From Macrothele yani (taxonomy: Eukaryota; Arthropoda; Arachnida; Araneae; Macrothelidae): a DNA stretch of 64,000 nucleotides. The stretch is from positions 14,743,515 to 14,807,514 of the forward strand of contig CM077007.1 of NCBI GenBank assembly GCA_039090855.1, read 5' to 3'. The notes under the pieces were generated by a model, which was not told the origin of the DNA, did no database searches, and saw nothing but the letters and a program-made list of their open reading frames with translations. The position numbers and the translations under genes are program-made. Of the stretch, positions 10,730 to 21,600 are shown one piece after another. Positions within the stretch are counted from its first letter, which is position 1. Each line of letters opens with the position of its first letter.

Positions 10730-13187
10730 CAGAAGACCCAAAACTAAAATAAATGAAATTGAACAACATGTTAGGACAATAAAGAAATTTCTTTGTCATT
10801 CTTTTGATCCTTTTGTCCACTTATTCACATGTGCCATGAATCCCCAGAGATCACTCAATCAGACATTGAGACCGAAAGAATACCGCCAAGATAAACTTTT
10901 AGGTAAAACTTCGTGAGATATTTTTCCAGCAGTGAATAGCTGCTGCAGAGGATGATATATTTTTCATACTTTTGCATACTGCATGTATGATGCTGTTCTC
11001 CAGCATGCAATAGGAAATTTCATTATTTCTTTCTACTGTGCATTTGTGCTTTCTCTAGTGGAATTTTCTTTTTTCTAAAAAGTTCAACCGAAAATCAATC
11101 GAAAAATCAGCAATTAGATTAGTGTTTCCACAAAAATCTCCATAGTACCTTTCAAGAACAAAAAGGGCATGCTCAGATTTCCAAGGGAGGGCAAGTGCCC
11201 CCCCCCGGTCCATACGTTATATCTGAGGTTAGCAGTTCAAAAAATGGTATAAGTGATATAAAAAAAAAAAAAACATTATTCAGTGTTTGCCTCTTTTGGT
11301 TTTCAATATTAGTAATTTTAATGTAGTAACCGCAGTGCTTCTGAAATAAGGATGTGATAACCAAGTGCTACTACACTTCAGTTGGTTTGAAACTCATTGT
11401 CCTTGGTGATGTAGTGATAGAATAGTTGGATAAAAATGAAGTGCAGTAGGGCTTAAAGAACAGTTGGACCAAAATGGGAGATGGCCAGAATAGGGCTTAA
11501 GTTTGATAAATTATTATTTTTTACTTTTTTCCATTTTGTGAGTGCACTGATTCAGTTCTGTTTAAATCTTCATAAGTTATTCAAAAGTAGATGAAGTGCA
11601 TGTAATTTCTTTTTGTATAGTTTTGTTTTATGGCCAGAGTGAGGTTTTCCTTGAAATTTTAGAATATATGTGTACACATGATTATGTAAGCACTTTCTCT
11701 TTTAAAGAAAATAATTCAGTATGCAATGCACTGGATCTTAATTTATTTCAATGATTTAAGTTAAATTTCACACATCTTTTAAAGTATAAAATTTTACATC
11801 ATGTTATAACAACTCCAAAGCTCCTATTTCTGTTTCTTTTAACATGTTAAAAAGATGTGTTAATATATTTTAAGTGTGTTAATGAAACCACTAGACTATT
11901 GTTTTTTTACTTGTCATATTACTTTTATGCTTCAGAAGTTCAGCTTAGTGGTGAAACTGTAAAGAAGTGCTAAATTAGCCATAATGAAAATTTTAAGATA
12001 CTGCCTTTGCCATTTCAGAACTCTGGCTTGTTTTGTTTTCTAAGTCCTATTAACAGCTGACAGTCTTGCTCCCATTCCTTTCCTTTCTCTTTCCCTTTTT
12101 TTGAATATTTTACTTGTTTTACTTGGAAGATTGGAAGAAAGAGAATGGGGTCACTGATCTGCAAAGTGATTCAGTGGAATTTCAGATCATTGTCTGAACC
12201 CTTCATGTGTGTCACTTAATTTATGATTTACCTTGAGGGAGAAAATACCTGTTCCTTCTCCAGGAAGTTGATTGTCAAGGTCATTTCTAAACTCACCATT
12301 TTTTTCACTGCCCTACTTTTTTATGCTCAGTGCATACACTTTTGCTTTGGAAGTAGAAGCTTTTGTCTGGTGTTTAAAGAAGTCATATAGTGTCATCAGT
12401 TGCCCTTTGACTTAAAATTTCATTTTAATTCTTGAGACTTTTTTTCTTCAAATTTGGTTTGTACATATTTTACCATTTTCATTATACTGTTTTCTAAATC
12501 ATTTGATTGCTTTAGTTTATTGCCTTTCTATATAAAATGGGAATTTCAGTAGCGACAGATGAGTAGTTCTGAATACATTGTAGCATTTTATGTATTTGAC
12601 TATTTGACATGGATAAGATTATTACTGCAAAACATAATATTTTTAATTCCATATGAAATGATCACCCAGGTAAAAGAAGTATTTTTGGTAGTATTGTGCA
12701 AAACAGGGCTTGAAAAATATCTTTAAAAATCATATTTGAGGGCTAAAAAGCAAAACAAATAACAAAAAAAAAAAATTAAAAAAAAAAGGAGTGACAAGAT
12801 TAATCTTTTTCCAATTCCTGTATCCATACTATGTAAATATGCATTTGTTCATTACGCAAAACTGGGATTCAAATGCCTAACTAGAAAAATGAGAAATCTA
12901 TTTTTACTTATGTCTATCATATTCTTAGGCAAGCTGCGTAACTTCATTTTTAGGTATCAATGATTTTCTACAGTGTCATAATTGTCAAAATATGTTTTAT
13001 TTAAATTAATCACAAAATAAGGTGGTTTTTTTTAGCTGTATACTTTTATGAAGTCTTGAAATTTAGTTATGTGGTTTGCATAGCACAACAGTTATTACAA
13101 TAATTTGAATCAGTTTATTTAAAGGAGGGAAGCAACCATATATTGAAATAGCTGTATAAAATGATAATTCCAAATAATTAATAAATG
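10730..13187. other. No gene seen; A/T-rich noncoding DNA
   Basis: About 2.5 kb with no open frame of note, no recognisable transposon motif and no paired splice signals. A run of seven C residues occurs near 11200 and A runs near 11259 and 12757-12790. Confidence 0.6.
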
Positions 13188-13346
13188 GGAACTGTACACC
13201 AACTATACTCAAAATAGTATAACTGTACTAATGAACTGAATTTCATGGCATAGAATAGAAAATGTTGAAAAGTTTGATTTTCTATTCTACACCAAGAAAT
13301 TCAGATCACTAGTATAGTTATACTATTTTGATAGTTCCAAATGTTC
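13188..13346. repeat. Long imperfect hairpin (~70-bp arms)
   Basis: Left arm 13188-13263 starts gaactgtacaccaactatac and contains gaactgaatttca and tagaatagaaaat. The right arm 13277-13346 contains attttctattcta, gaaattcag, atagttatactatttt and ends gatagttc. The loop is about 13 nt. It could be a small fold-back MITE or a structured RNA. Confidence 0.75.
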
Positions 13347-13349
13347 TGA

Positions 13350-15367
13350 ATTCATTGCTGGAAATTTTGAAATTTCATTCTTTACAGTTTTTCTTAAAAT
13401 TTTGTATATTTAGTTTGTATAGTATTAACGTTTTTAATATTTTAACATCACCACCATTGTTCATCAAGTGAGTTGCAGTGTACTAACGTTTCATTAGTGT
13501 TTTTGATATGTTATATACAAATCTTTATTTAAAGATAATATTAATTCATATATGCATGCGTGGGTAACAGAAAATGCTTTTGCTGTTTTACCAAAGTAAA
13601 CTGAAATGTGAACTTTTTCATCAGAGGTTGTAGATACTGGTTTGCCTTGTTTCACATGAGTAGTTTTACATTGATGAAATTGTAGTAACTTTTTTTTTTT
13701 TTTTGATGTGGAAGCTGGTTAGATTACAAATCCCCCCCCGTTTTTGTTGAACTAACTTATAAGACCTTCAAGAAATGGATAAAATGAAAAAGATCATAAA
13801 CCAAATAAATTTATTTTGAATCTTCTATTTGGATGAGGTATCTTGCACCATTCAGTATCTCTTCTAAATGTATCTGTACATCTGTGTATTTTATATTAAA
13901 ACATGAATGTAGGTAGGTACAGTATATTTATATACTCAAAAACAGAATTGTATAGTCATCATAAGTAGCGTTTTGCATAGCACTTGCATTATTAGTGTAA
14001 AGTTTAGAGATTCCTTTAAAAAATGCATCACAGATATTGATGAAGTAATTTTCACAAGTACATGGAAAGTACAGATGTATATATATTATTTTCAGCAATT
14101 AGATCTCAGTACTGCATGGTTCATAATACTCCTGGAATTTAAGAACTTAAATGCACTTTTTTTTTTTTCTCTCTCCTTATTTCCCTTCAGACTCTTGGAA
14201 AAGTCCTCAAATTTAATTTTGACTCCTGGAGATTATTGTACTTCAAACTTTGTTGATGTCTTCCGATGCTTATTCAGTGGGTTATAAGTGAATTTTTTTA
14301 TTTATTTTTTCTTTCAAAATTCGTGATTTCTCGGTCTGCTGAAAGCTGTTTTGAGTTAACCATTCTCAGCTGACATGCACTCGATTCTCTTCCGAAGGGG
14401 TGAGCATGTGATTCCGGGTGAACTTCATTAAGTGCCTCAGCATTGCTTAGGAGAAACTCAGACACTCCAAGTTTATGTATTTTCTGTAGTCACTGCAGAA
14501 ATTGTTGGTCCACTACGTGGTACGAGAAACCTAATATATACTACAGAAATTGAAAATCTCAGTGAAATAATTTTATTCAACATCTGTATAAAATTTACTT
14601 TCATGTTTTAAAGTTTCTGAGATGTATTAAACATTTTTTTGGGATCATTGATTGGATGCTTTTATTATCATATTTCTTTGATATTTTTTTGATACATTTT
14701 TTTTTTTTTTATGTCTTCATGTCATCCACTGGCCGAAAATGTTTGGAACCACAGGAAATTACTGTTCTAACAAAAATTATAACATGATTTTTGAAATTTT
14801 GAATTTTTCTGATCAAGCTGCTTCTTTTTTTCTTATTTCTCTCCTTGATTATATTTTTATTTTTTATATTTTTCTGTGATCATGTTCCTCAATTTTTATA
14901 TCTTCAGTAATGGTTAAAAAGAGGAACTTTCATTTTTTGTAAGATTTTTTCTAACAAAATACATTTTCATATTTCTAAGTCTCTTTTCCAAAACCATTCA
15001 GTAGAACAAGTATTTTTGCTCCTGTCCCCTTTTTAAAGAGACATTAAATTTTAAAATCAGTACACACTCTGTCTGTAATGGAATGTGAGCCATTTCTGTG
15101 ACCTGTAAAATTGTTTTCATGGCAGAGTGAACAATTGTGTACTGACTTTTGATATTTAATTTTTCTTAAAAAGTGTGTTTTCCCATTGCTTAGTCACCTC
15201 TTGCTGTATCAAGGGGCAGAGCAGTCTTTTGTTTAAAGTGAAGTTAATCTTCAAACATGCTACTATATGTTCCCTGTGCAGAGATAAAAAACAACTACAG
15301 GGAACAAAAGACTGCAAGAGATGAAGAGTTGAAGTTCAGATTTTGAACCTTATTATTATTTCTTTGT

Positions 15368-15398
<31 letters not shown>

Positions 15399-15506
15399 AA
15401 TTAAAAGAAAAATGCTTGTTCTTTTTGTCTGTTGATATAGCAAGAAGTGATTAAGCAATGAGAAACCATGCATTTTCTGAGAAATTGAACTTCAAAAAGT
15501 TTTAAA
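13350..15506. other. No gene seen; A/T-rich noncoding DNA
   Basis: T-rich runs (13690-13704, 14158-14169, 14696-14711) and a run of C near 13731. The open frame 13973-14287 has no recognisable domain. An acceptor-like cttcag at about 14190 has no convincing downstream donor. A (TG)n microsatellite is listed separately. Confidence 0.5.
15363..15400 (+). repeat. (TG)n microsatellite
   Basis: Near-perfect tg dinucleotides with one interrupting ta. Confidence 0.95.
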
Positions 15507-15518
15507 AGATCTGATGTC

Positions 15519-15993
15519 AATAAATAAATACACCGCTCTTTCCACGTTCCAGAAACACACAGCAACCAAAAAATTGTTTTTCAGCCGCCGCTGTGGAAAT
15601 AAACCACAGAACTCTCGATATCTAGCCGAGTGCGTTACATTTACACAACGGTGGCCAACAATCCACGGTGCTATGTGTATTTTTAAGTCAGCTTCTGACA
15701 TCATAAATCCGTAAGATGGGCTCAGCTTCTGAGACGTCTCCATCTGGTGGGCATTAACGGCACTGGCTATATATATATTATAGCAGTTAAATCCAAAGGG
15801 CGAGATCCAAGGTGAAAATCCTCTAAATACGTGGCGACAGTAAATAAATAAATAAATGCATCGCTCTTTCCACGTTCCAGAAACACACAGCAACCGAAAA
15901 ATTGGTTTTCAGCCGCCGTGTGTTTCTGGAACGTGGAAAGAGCTATGTATTTATTTATTTACTGTTGCCACGTATTTAGAGGATTTTCACCTT
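15519..15993 (-). mobile_element. Retroposon-like insertion with 12-bp target duplication and internal fold-back
   Basis: The insert is bounded by identical agatctgatgtc at 15507-15518 and 15994-16005, a convincing target-site duplication. Read on the minus strand it ends in (atttatt)n against the left duplication, like an A/T-rich retroposon tail. The tail block, containing tttctggaacgtggaaagag, occurs three times: near 15533-15560, 15863-15890 and, inverted, 15919-15945. The arms 15809-15888 and 15919-15993 form a long hairpin. The open frames inside have no known domain. The source family is not recognised. Confidence 0.75.
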
Positions 15994-16140
15994 AGATCTG
16001 ATGTCTTTGCTGACTTCTGGAAAATAAGTTTTGGACTCTTGGAAAGCTCCTTAAATGGTCTTCCAAAAATCAGTATAAACTCTGTATTTTTATGTCCTAA
16101 GTTCACTGTTCTGCACTTAACAACTTCCCAGAGAACTTGA

Positions 16141-16235
16141 AGTTTGCACTGAAACAAGAATCGAACTTGTGTCTCTGGTGACCCACCTCCCGATCCTTGA
16201 ACCCATAATGAAAATGTGAGAACCCGATCTCCCAA
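16141..16235 (-). mobile_element. tRNA-like SINE head, second family (minus strand)
   Basis: The minus strand contains cgggaggtgggtcacc and, further on, a B-box-like agttcgattcttg. The same order (tcgggag, then ggttcgattcc) appears on the plus strand at 49077-49140. No cloverleaf with a proper acceptor stem is evident, so I call a tRNA-derived retroposon rather than a tRNA gene. Confidence 0.4.
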
Positions 16236-16239
16236 TCCT

Positions 16240-17770
16240 TTGAACCCTCACATCTTGTTAAGAAAATGTGCTGCAACAAAAAAATTTGTGAGGTAACCTG
16301 ATGAGCATTTACTTGTTGTACTCACCACCAACCAGCATCAGAATTTTTTTTTTTTAATCATCTTGCAAAGTTAATACAAATGCATTTCTTTCTTCCATAT
16401 TATACCACTGCTTTCTGGGTTCTGTACTCGTGGTGATGGGACTTGATTGAGATTTTAGCAAACTTGGGGTCCTCTTTCACATAATTGTTTCATATCTGTC
16501 TTCTTTGTGTGAACTACCCATCGGATTTTGTGTGGTATAAGATCCAGCAGCACACCTATGTTTTGTTTTTTGTTTTTTTTTTCAGTAAGAAGTATTGCAG
16601 CATAAAAATGCACTTGTGAAAATGTTATAAAAGTGAGCTGTTAGTTACTTTTAAATTATGCTTGCATTTCAGACTTCCAAGTTTGTTTTAAATGTTTCAT
16701 TTTTTGATTCTCCATTTAAAAAAAAAAAACGTGTTTTCTTTTTTCACAGGATATACAGTGTCTCAGTAGCAGTATATTCATGTAACACCACTCTATAGTG
16801 CAGTGGTACATTTTTAAAAATATAAAATTTTAAGGAAGTAAAGTCAGTAAACAGTTCATTTTCTATAAACTGTACAAGATCTGTAACTGGAATATTACAT
16901 CAGAGAATTCAATGCATATCACCACATCTAAATAAATGGCTCAATTTCTAAATAATAATAGAAATAAAATATCACTTCCCTCTCAGGATACAATTAAAAT
17001 CACTGCACCCTAAATAATTGACGCAGATGTGCTAAAATTTCAATCAGATCTAACCAGCTTGAGTACTCATGCAAAAAAGGGAGGGGGCAAGGGGCTAGAA
17101 TAATTGCACTACCAAATGGTGCCACTTATTTGTTAAGGTCACTGACCATGCCAACTTTTGTACATAATTTGTATTGTGTTTCATTTCTCTTTGGCTTATT
17201 GTGGCCATCACATCAGTTATGCAAAATAGACAAACAAACACTGGCTACAATTATCAATCTATACACAATTTCTTGAAAACACAATTTAAATACAAATTTG
17301 TTTGATCATAACAAAGCTTTGGAATTTCACTCATTTAAATAACCTCTCTAACATGCCCTAATGTGTCGCAGCAAATAGACAACAAAAGGACATATAATCT
17401 TAGCATTTCTACTGTGTCCCCAGTGGCATTGAAAGAGTTTTCCTTTCCTAAAGAATTTAACTTTTGCCTTTTAACCACAAAATCACTTTTTACTTTGGAA
17501 TTTAAAAGAAATGATCAAATTTCATTTGTCATGTTGATAGATTTAACACAATAGCAAGAGTAATTATTTCTCATTATAATTATTTGCTTGAATTATTTAC
17601 TCACTGCACAGATGCTGTCCCATTTAGTCACCAAGAACTATATTGGTAACAAACTGTTGTAATGGGTAGGCTAACCATGTTTTTTTCTGTCACAGGTAAA
17701 AGAACAGCCAAACCTAACCCAGCAGATTTTTATTACAGAGAGGCCATGTGGAGTTGACCTTTCATATCAT
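16240..17770. other. No gene seen
   Basis: A/T-rich noncoding DNA. An open frame at 17363-17554 has no family resemblance. The right end carries catatcatatcatatcatat (17765-17785), which adjoins the LINE tail that follows. Confidence 0.5.
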
Positions 17771-17774
17771 ATCA

Positions 17775-18260
17775 TATCATATATCATAAAGCTGTTCTCC
17801 GAGTCTCAGAAGTTAGCTCCTTGAAGAAAGACAATCTGCCTAATAAACACTTAACTGATGGAACTAGATTTCACTTACTGTTTGTGTATTAGACGTCTCC
17901 ATTTACTACTATCTTAGCACACAGATCAAGCTTCACTGACAACCATCACACATTGCACACAAGACGTTGTGTACTTCGTACTCATAATCTTTTTCTCAAG
18001 CAGACATTTCTGAATCTGGTCCTCCCATAATATCCTTGGCCTTCCTCTACCTTTTTATTTCCTGCCACTTGGGCAGAAAAAATTTCTCTTAGTAAGCATC
18101 TCATCACTCATTCTTTCAACATGGACAAAAACCACCTAAGAATATTAGTCCCCACCTTAGTAACAACATTTTGCCTCATATTACACGTCTGCAACACATC
18201 TTTGTTCCTCGTGTGATCAGAGTGTTTCTTGCATTACTGCCATTCCTTTTCATTATGATC
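17775..18260 (-). mobile_element. LINE 3' fragment, diverged (same family as 38255-40778)
   Basis: It aligns with 38260-38660 throughout: agctgttctccgagtctcag, ccttggccttcctctacc, cctgccacttgggcag, ctcatcactcattctttcaac. On the minus strand these encode the C-terminal end of the reverse transcriptase polyprotein (GRPRKTW-like and FGHVERM-like stretches). The copy is 5'-truncated and full of stops. Its 3' end abuts (atatc)n repeats, as the better copy abuts (ta)n. Confidence 0.8.
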
Positions 18261-18566
18261 CTTCAGAAATATATTGCACACATATTTTTATTTTCCCTAT
18301 AAATGCCAGAACTCAAAATTTTTGTTTGCCAGCTAATCAGCAAAAGCATTTGAGTGAGAATGCAGTCTGGGACTGCCCCCAGTAGTACTTTTTTTTAGCA
18401 TATTGTTTTTTATTGTTTGTTTCAGAATTTTCCATTATGTTAATACCATCAATTATTAGTGTAAAGGATTATCTGAATGTGATGTTTTGTTAGTGCACAG
18501 TTTTCTTTGTCTGTCAATTAGGTCTTTGGAAAGCTCTTGAACGTGTGAATTCTTCTTTCGTTTCAG

Positions 18567-18696
18567 AATTGCTCATGGCATTGACATATCAATGTCAGAG
18601 GAAAATCAAGAGTCATCACCTCAGAATGATGAAATTGTTTCCTCTGGGGATGAACAGAAATATTCCCAGTTCCAAGTGTCATCTGACTTTAATAAA
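18567..18696 (+). CDS. MAPK8IP1: JIP1 exon (first one found)
   Basis: The acceptor tctttcgtttcag ends at 18566 and the donor gtatgt starts at 18697. The exon begins with one base finishing a split codon, then 43 codons: IAHGIDISMSEENQESS and so on, ending SSDFNK in phase 0. The start resembles the conserved N-terminal FRLTHDISLEE region of vertebrate JIP1, which suggests that one short upstream coding exon with the start codon is missing from this model. The composition is acidic and serine-rich, as in the unstructured N-terminus of the family. There is no catalytic motif to confirm it, so identity rests on phase, splice signals and position. Confidence 0.65.
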
Positions 18697-21600
18697 GTAT
18701 GTATTTGGAATCATTCACAGTTTGCATGAAAATTTTGTTATTAATTATAGAAAAAAAAAAGGAGGTTGCAATACTGTAAAAAGGAATGCAAACTCTGTGT
18801 TACCAAAGCAAGTAAGAAATTATCAATAAAAATGTAATTTTTTCTTTTAAGTACAGCACAATGTAGTAGAGTGCTGAGTTATAAATAAAATCAGTTTTAA
18901 CATAAAGTTTTCAAGTGTTCTTCATATCTTCTTAGTTCCTCTTGTGGTTTTCAGATTTTTGTGGTCTCTAGATCATTAACAAGGTTGAGTTTTAATGTTC
19001 TTTTAAAACTAAATGCAGGTGAATTAATATTGACTGAAATGTAACATGGAATATTAAAATCATTCATGTGCTAAAGGCAAATCTATGGAGTATCTGTGCT
19101 GATGGCATGCCTGAAACATGTCGTGAGATTATGGTTGTGATGAGTAGGCCAAAAATGTCTGAAAACTGTGAAAAGAACTCACAAGATATGAGAAATACTT
19201 GAAAATCCCTCGCCTCCCCTGTAGCACAGTGGTCTAAGCACTGGCTTCTGACCATTTGTCTAAGATGGGCCCTGATCTTAGTGAGGCATGGATGTTGTGT
19301 TTGTCTTATGACACTAGTTCTCTACCTTTCCTGGAAACAGTGGCTCTGAATGTAGATGCCCAACAGCTTATAGCCCCTTGAGTTGCTCATAGGTGTCGAT
19401 AAACCTTCAAATTAAAAAGAAACTAAAAAAATTCCTAAAGTTGAAACTGATTTTATGTGTTTAAATCTAAAGTGTTTTATGCCAAATTTTTATCGTGTGA
19501 TACTTGCTTGTAATGTAAGAACTGTGCAATATGGAATGAAAGAAAAGAAAACTATAAACATGAAAACTAATGTGAAGTGAATCCCTGTAAAAATTAATTC
19601 TTTACAAATACATGAAAGGCATATAAATATCATTGGTGGCATATAGATGCTGTAGTCTTTGCTGTTTCTCATGTTGTCATTCTCAAAAACCTTCAAAATT
19701 TTATCATCCTGGAACAAATAATCAAATCTACATCTCTCAATTTACATTCGAGCATGCCACATTACACCACCCAGGATAACAAAGTTCCAAGCAACTGAAG
19801 CTAAGCAGGTGTAGCTCAAGAATCTGAACAACTTTCTGGATGTGTGGTAGTTGAAGCAATCCCCATTTCCTCATAGCATTGATGGCCATGTCTTATCCAC
19901 ATGCAGATAAGGTCAATATATCTCCAGTGTTTCAGATCATAGAAACAAATGGGAAGTAAATTCCTGGAAGAAGTAATTCTTCTCAAATATATGAAAAGTG
20001 TATAAGTATCATTGCCTGCATATTTATTCCTAACAGAAATACAGTGAAACCTACGTTAACAGACACCTCAGAAAAACGATAGCCTTCAAACAACTGGCAG
20101 TTTTGGTTGGTATAGAACAGTTGCAGTAGAATTAACATTAGCGACAAGCTCCCAATAATAGAACCTCTTGACAGCAGTCAATGGACACCCTAGTCAGTGC
20201 AGGAGGAAGAATAACGGACATCTTTTTCCTTAAAATTTTATTTAGCTCCTTTGGTACTGAGATAGGCAGATAATATCACAGTGGCCACCTCCCAACAGCA
20301 GTCACTTTTTTTTTCCTGTCCAAGCAGTGGCCATTATTCTGAAGTTTCAGCATATAAAACAAATGTAGCAGTGTAAAAGTAATGGAAAATGATAGTAGTA
20401 TCAAAAACTGGATGGGGTAATTACATATTTACTGATATAATTAGTGAAATCTTGGCAAAAAGTATTTTTATAAAATGTGTACACATCCATTTAATTTTAA
20501 AAATGGCCAGGGTTTTATCAGAAATGCTTCTTTTTCAAACAATGTCTTGAACTAGAGTGCGAGTCTGCAACATGGTGACCCTCATTTTCATAGCTCCCAT
20601 TCCACTGTGGAATAAATGTAGAAGACAGATTTTGTGCTGTTATCTCATCTCCCAAATTTAACTGTACTAGCCTCTTTGTGCCTGTAAGGTGGCAGAGTCG
20701 GTGCCCCCACTAATTATTTTCATGTAGTAATGTTTTCTGTAATTATTTCTCATTTCAAAGGCAATGTAATGTAAATTCAAACTCGCATGTTGGCACGTGG
20801 TACATTTCCTTTGTATGCCGGATTATATAACACCGAACGAAGCACGTGACTAGCAGCATCCGTTGACCTTGACGTGGTCTGGTGTATAGGTCAAAGGTCA
20901 TCACTTCCGGAGAATGGTGGACTCCACGCCAATCGGATTCCAGAGGCGGAAAGAAGATTAGGGATATAAAAGCAAGTGACATGTTCGCTGGAGAGGTTTT
21001 TCGCGTTTCACCTTCCACGGACTTGGACGTCATGTTTTACGCAGAGAGCCTCAGAGTTTTACATTTTCACTGACGGAATAGTCAGGGTTGCTTGGCGATA
21101 AGAGATCGGCCGAGTTGTAGGCGGAACGACTCAAGTCAATGTGGCGGAGGGTCTTCCGGGATATCGGTGAGATAGTGAAGTGTTCGTTAGCTGGAAACCT
21201 GTTGTCACGTGGAGATAGCTAATCGAACTGAACTTATTCTTTCATCTATTAAATTTTAATTGGTCTAACCAAGGACTTGTTATTGGAGTTACTCATTATC
21301 GTAGATCTTAAGAATTGCTGATTACACGTTCCAGTATTTCAACGTCGAGTTCAACTCGACGTCACTCAAAAGAACCTACATCAGGCTTGTTGGAGAGATT
21401 TGGATTCAGTAAGGCCTGGTGGCAGATCGAACTCAGTGGGACCTGACAGTGCTGTTCACCTTTCTTTGGCCTTTAAAAATAAAGATGATGTATGTCACAC
21501 TTTTCATTAGATAAGATGCATGGATATTGACTACAAAACATCTTATAAAGGATCCAGCCATTAATTCAGCATCTGAGGAAGTGTGTCTAGTGGAATGAAA

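Noticed and set aside
10329..10916. 195-codon plus-strand open frame
   Set aside because: It runs through a SINE and a (CACCCC)n repeat that codes only for Pro/His runs; no domain and no splice context.
14190..14287. Possible upstream JIP1 exon after acceptor ttcccttcag
   Set aside because: No donor in a suitable phase and the peptide (LLEKSSNLILTPGDY) does not match the family.
15492..15893. 133-codon minus-strand open frame
   Set aside because: Lies inside the retroposon-like insertion and its repeated tail blocks; the same peptide recurs because the DNA is repeated.
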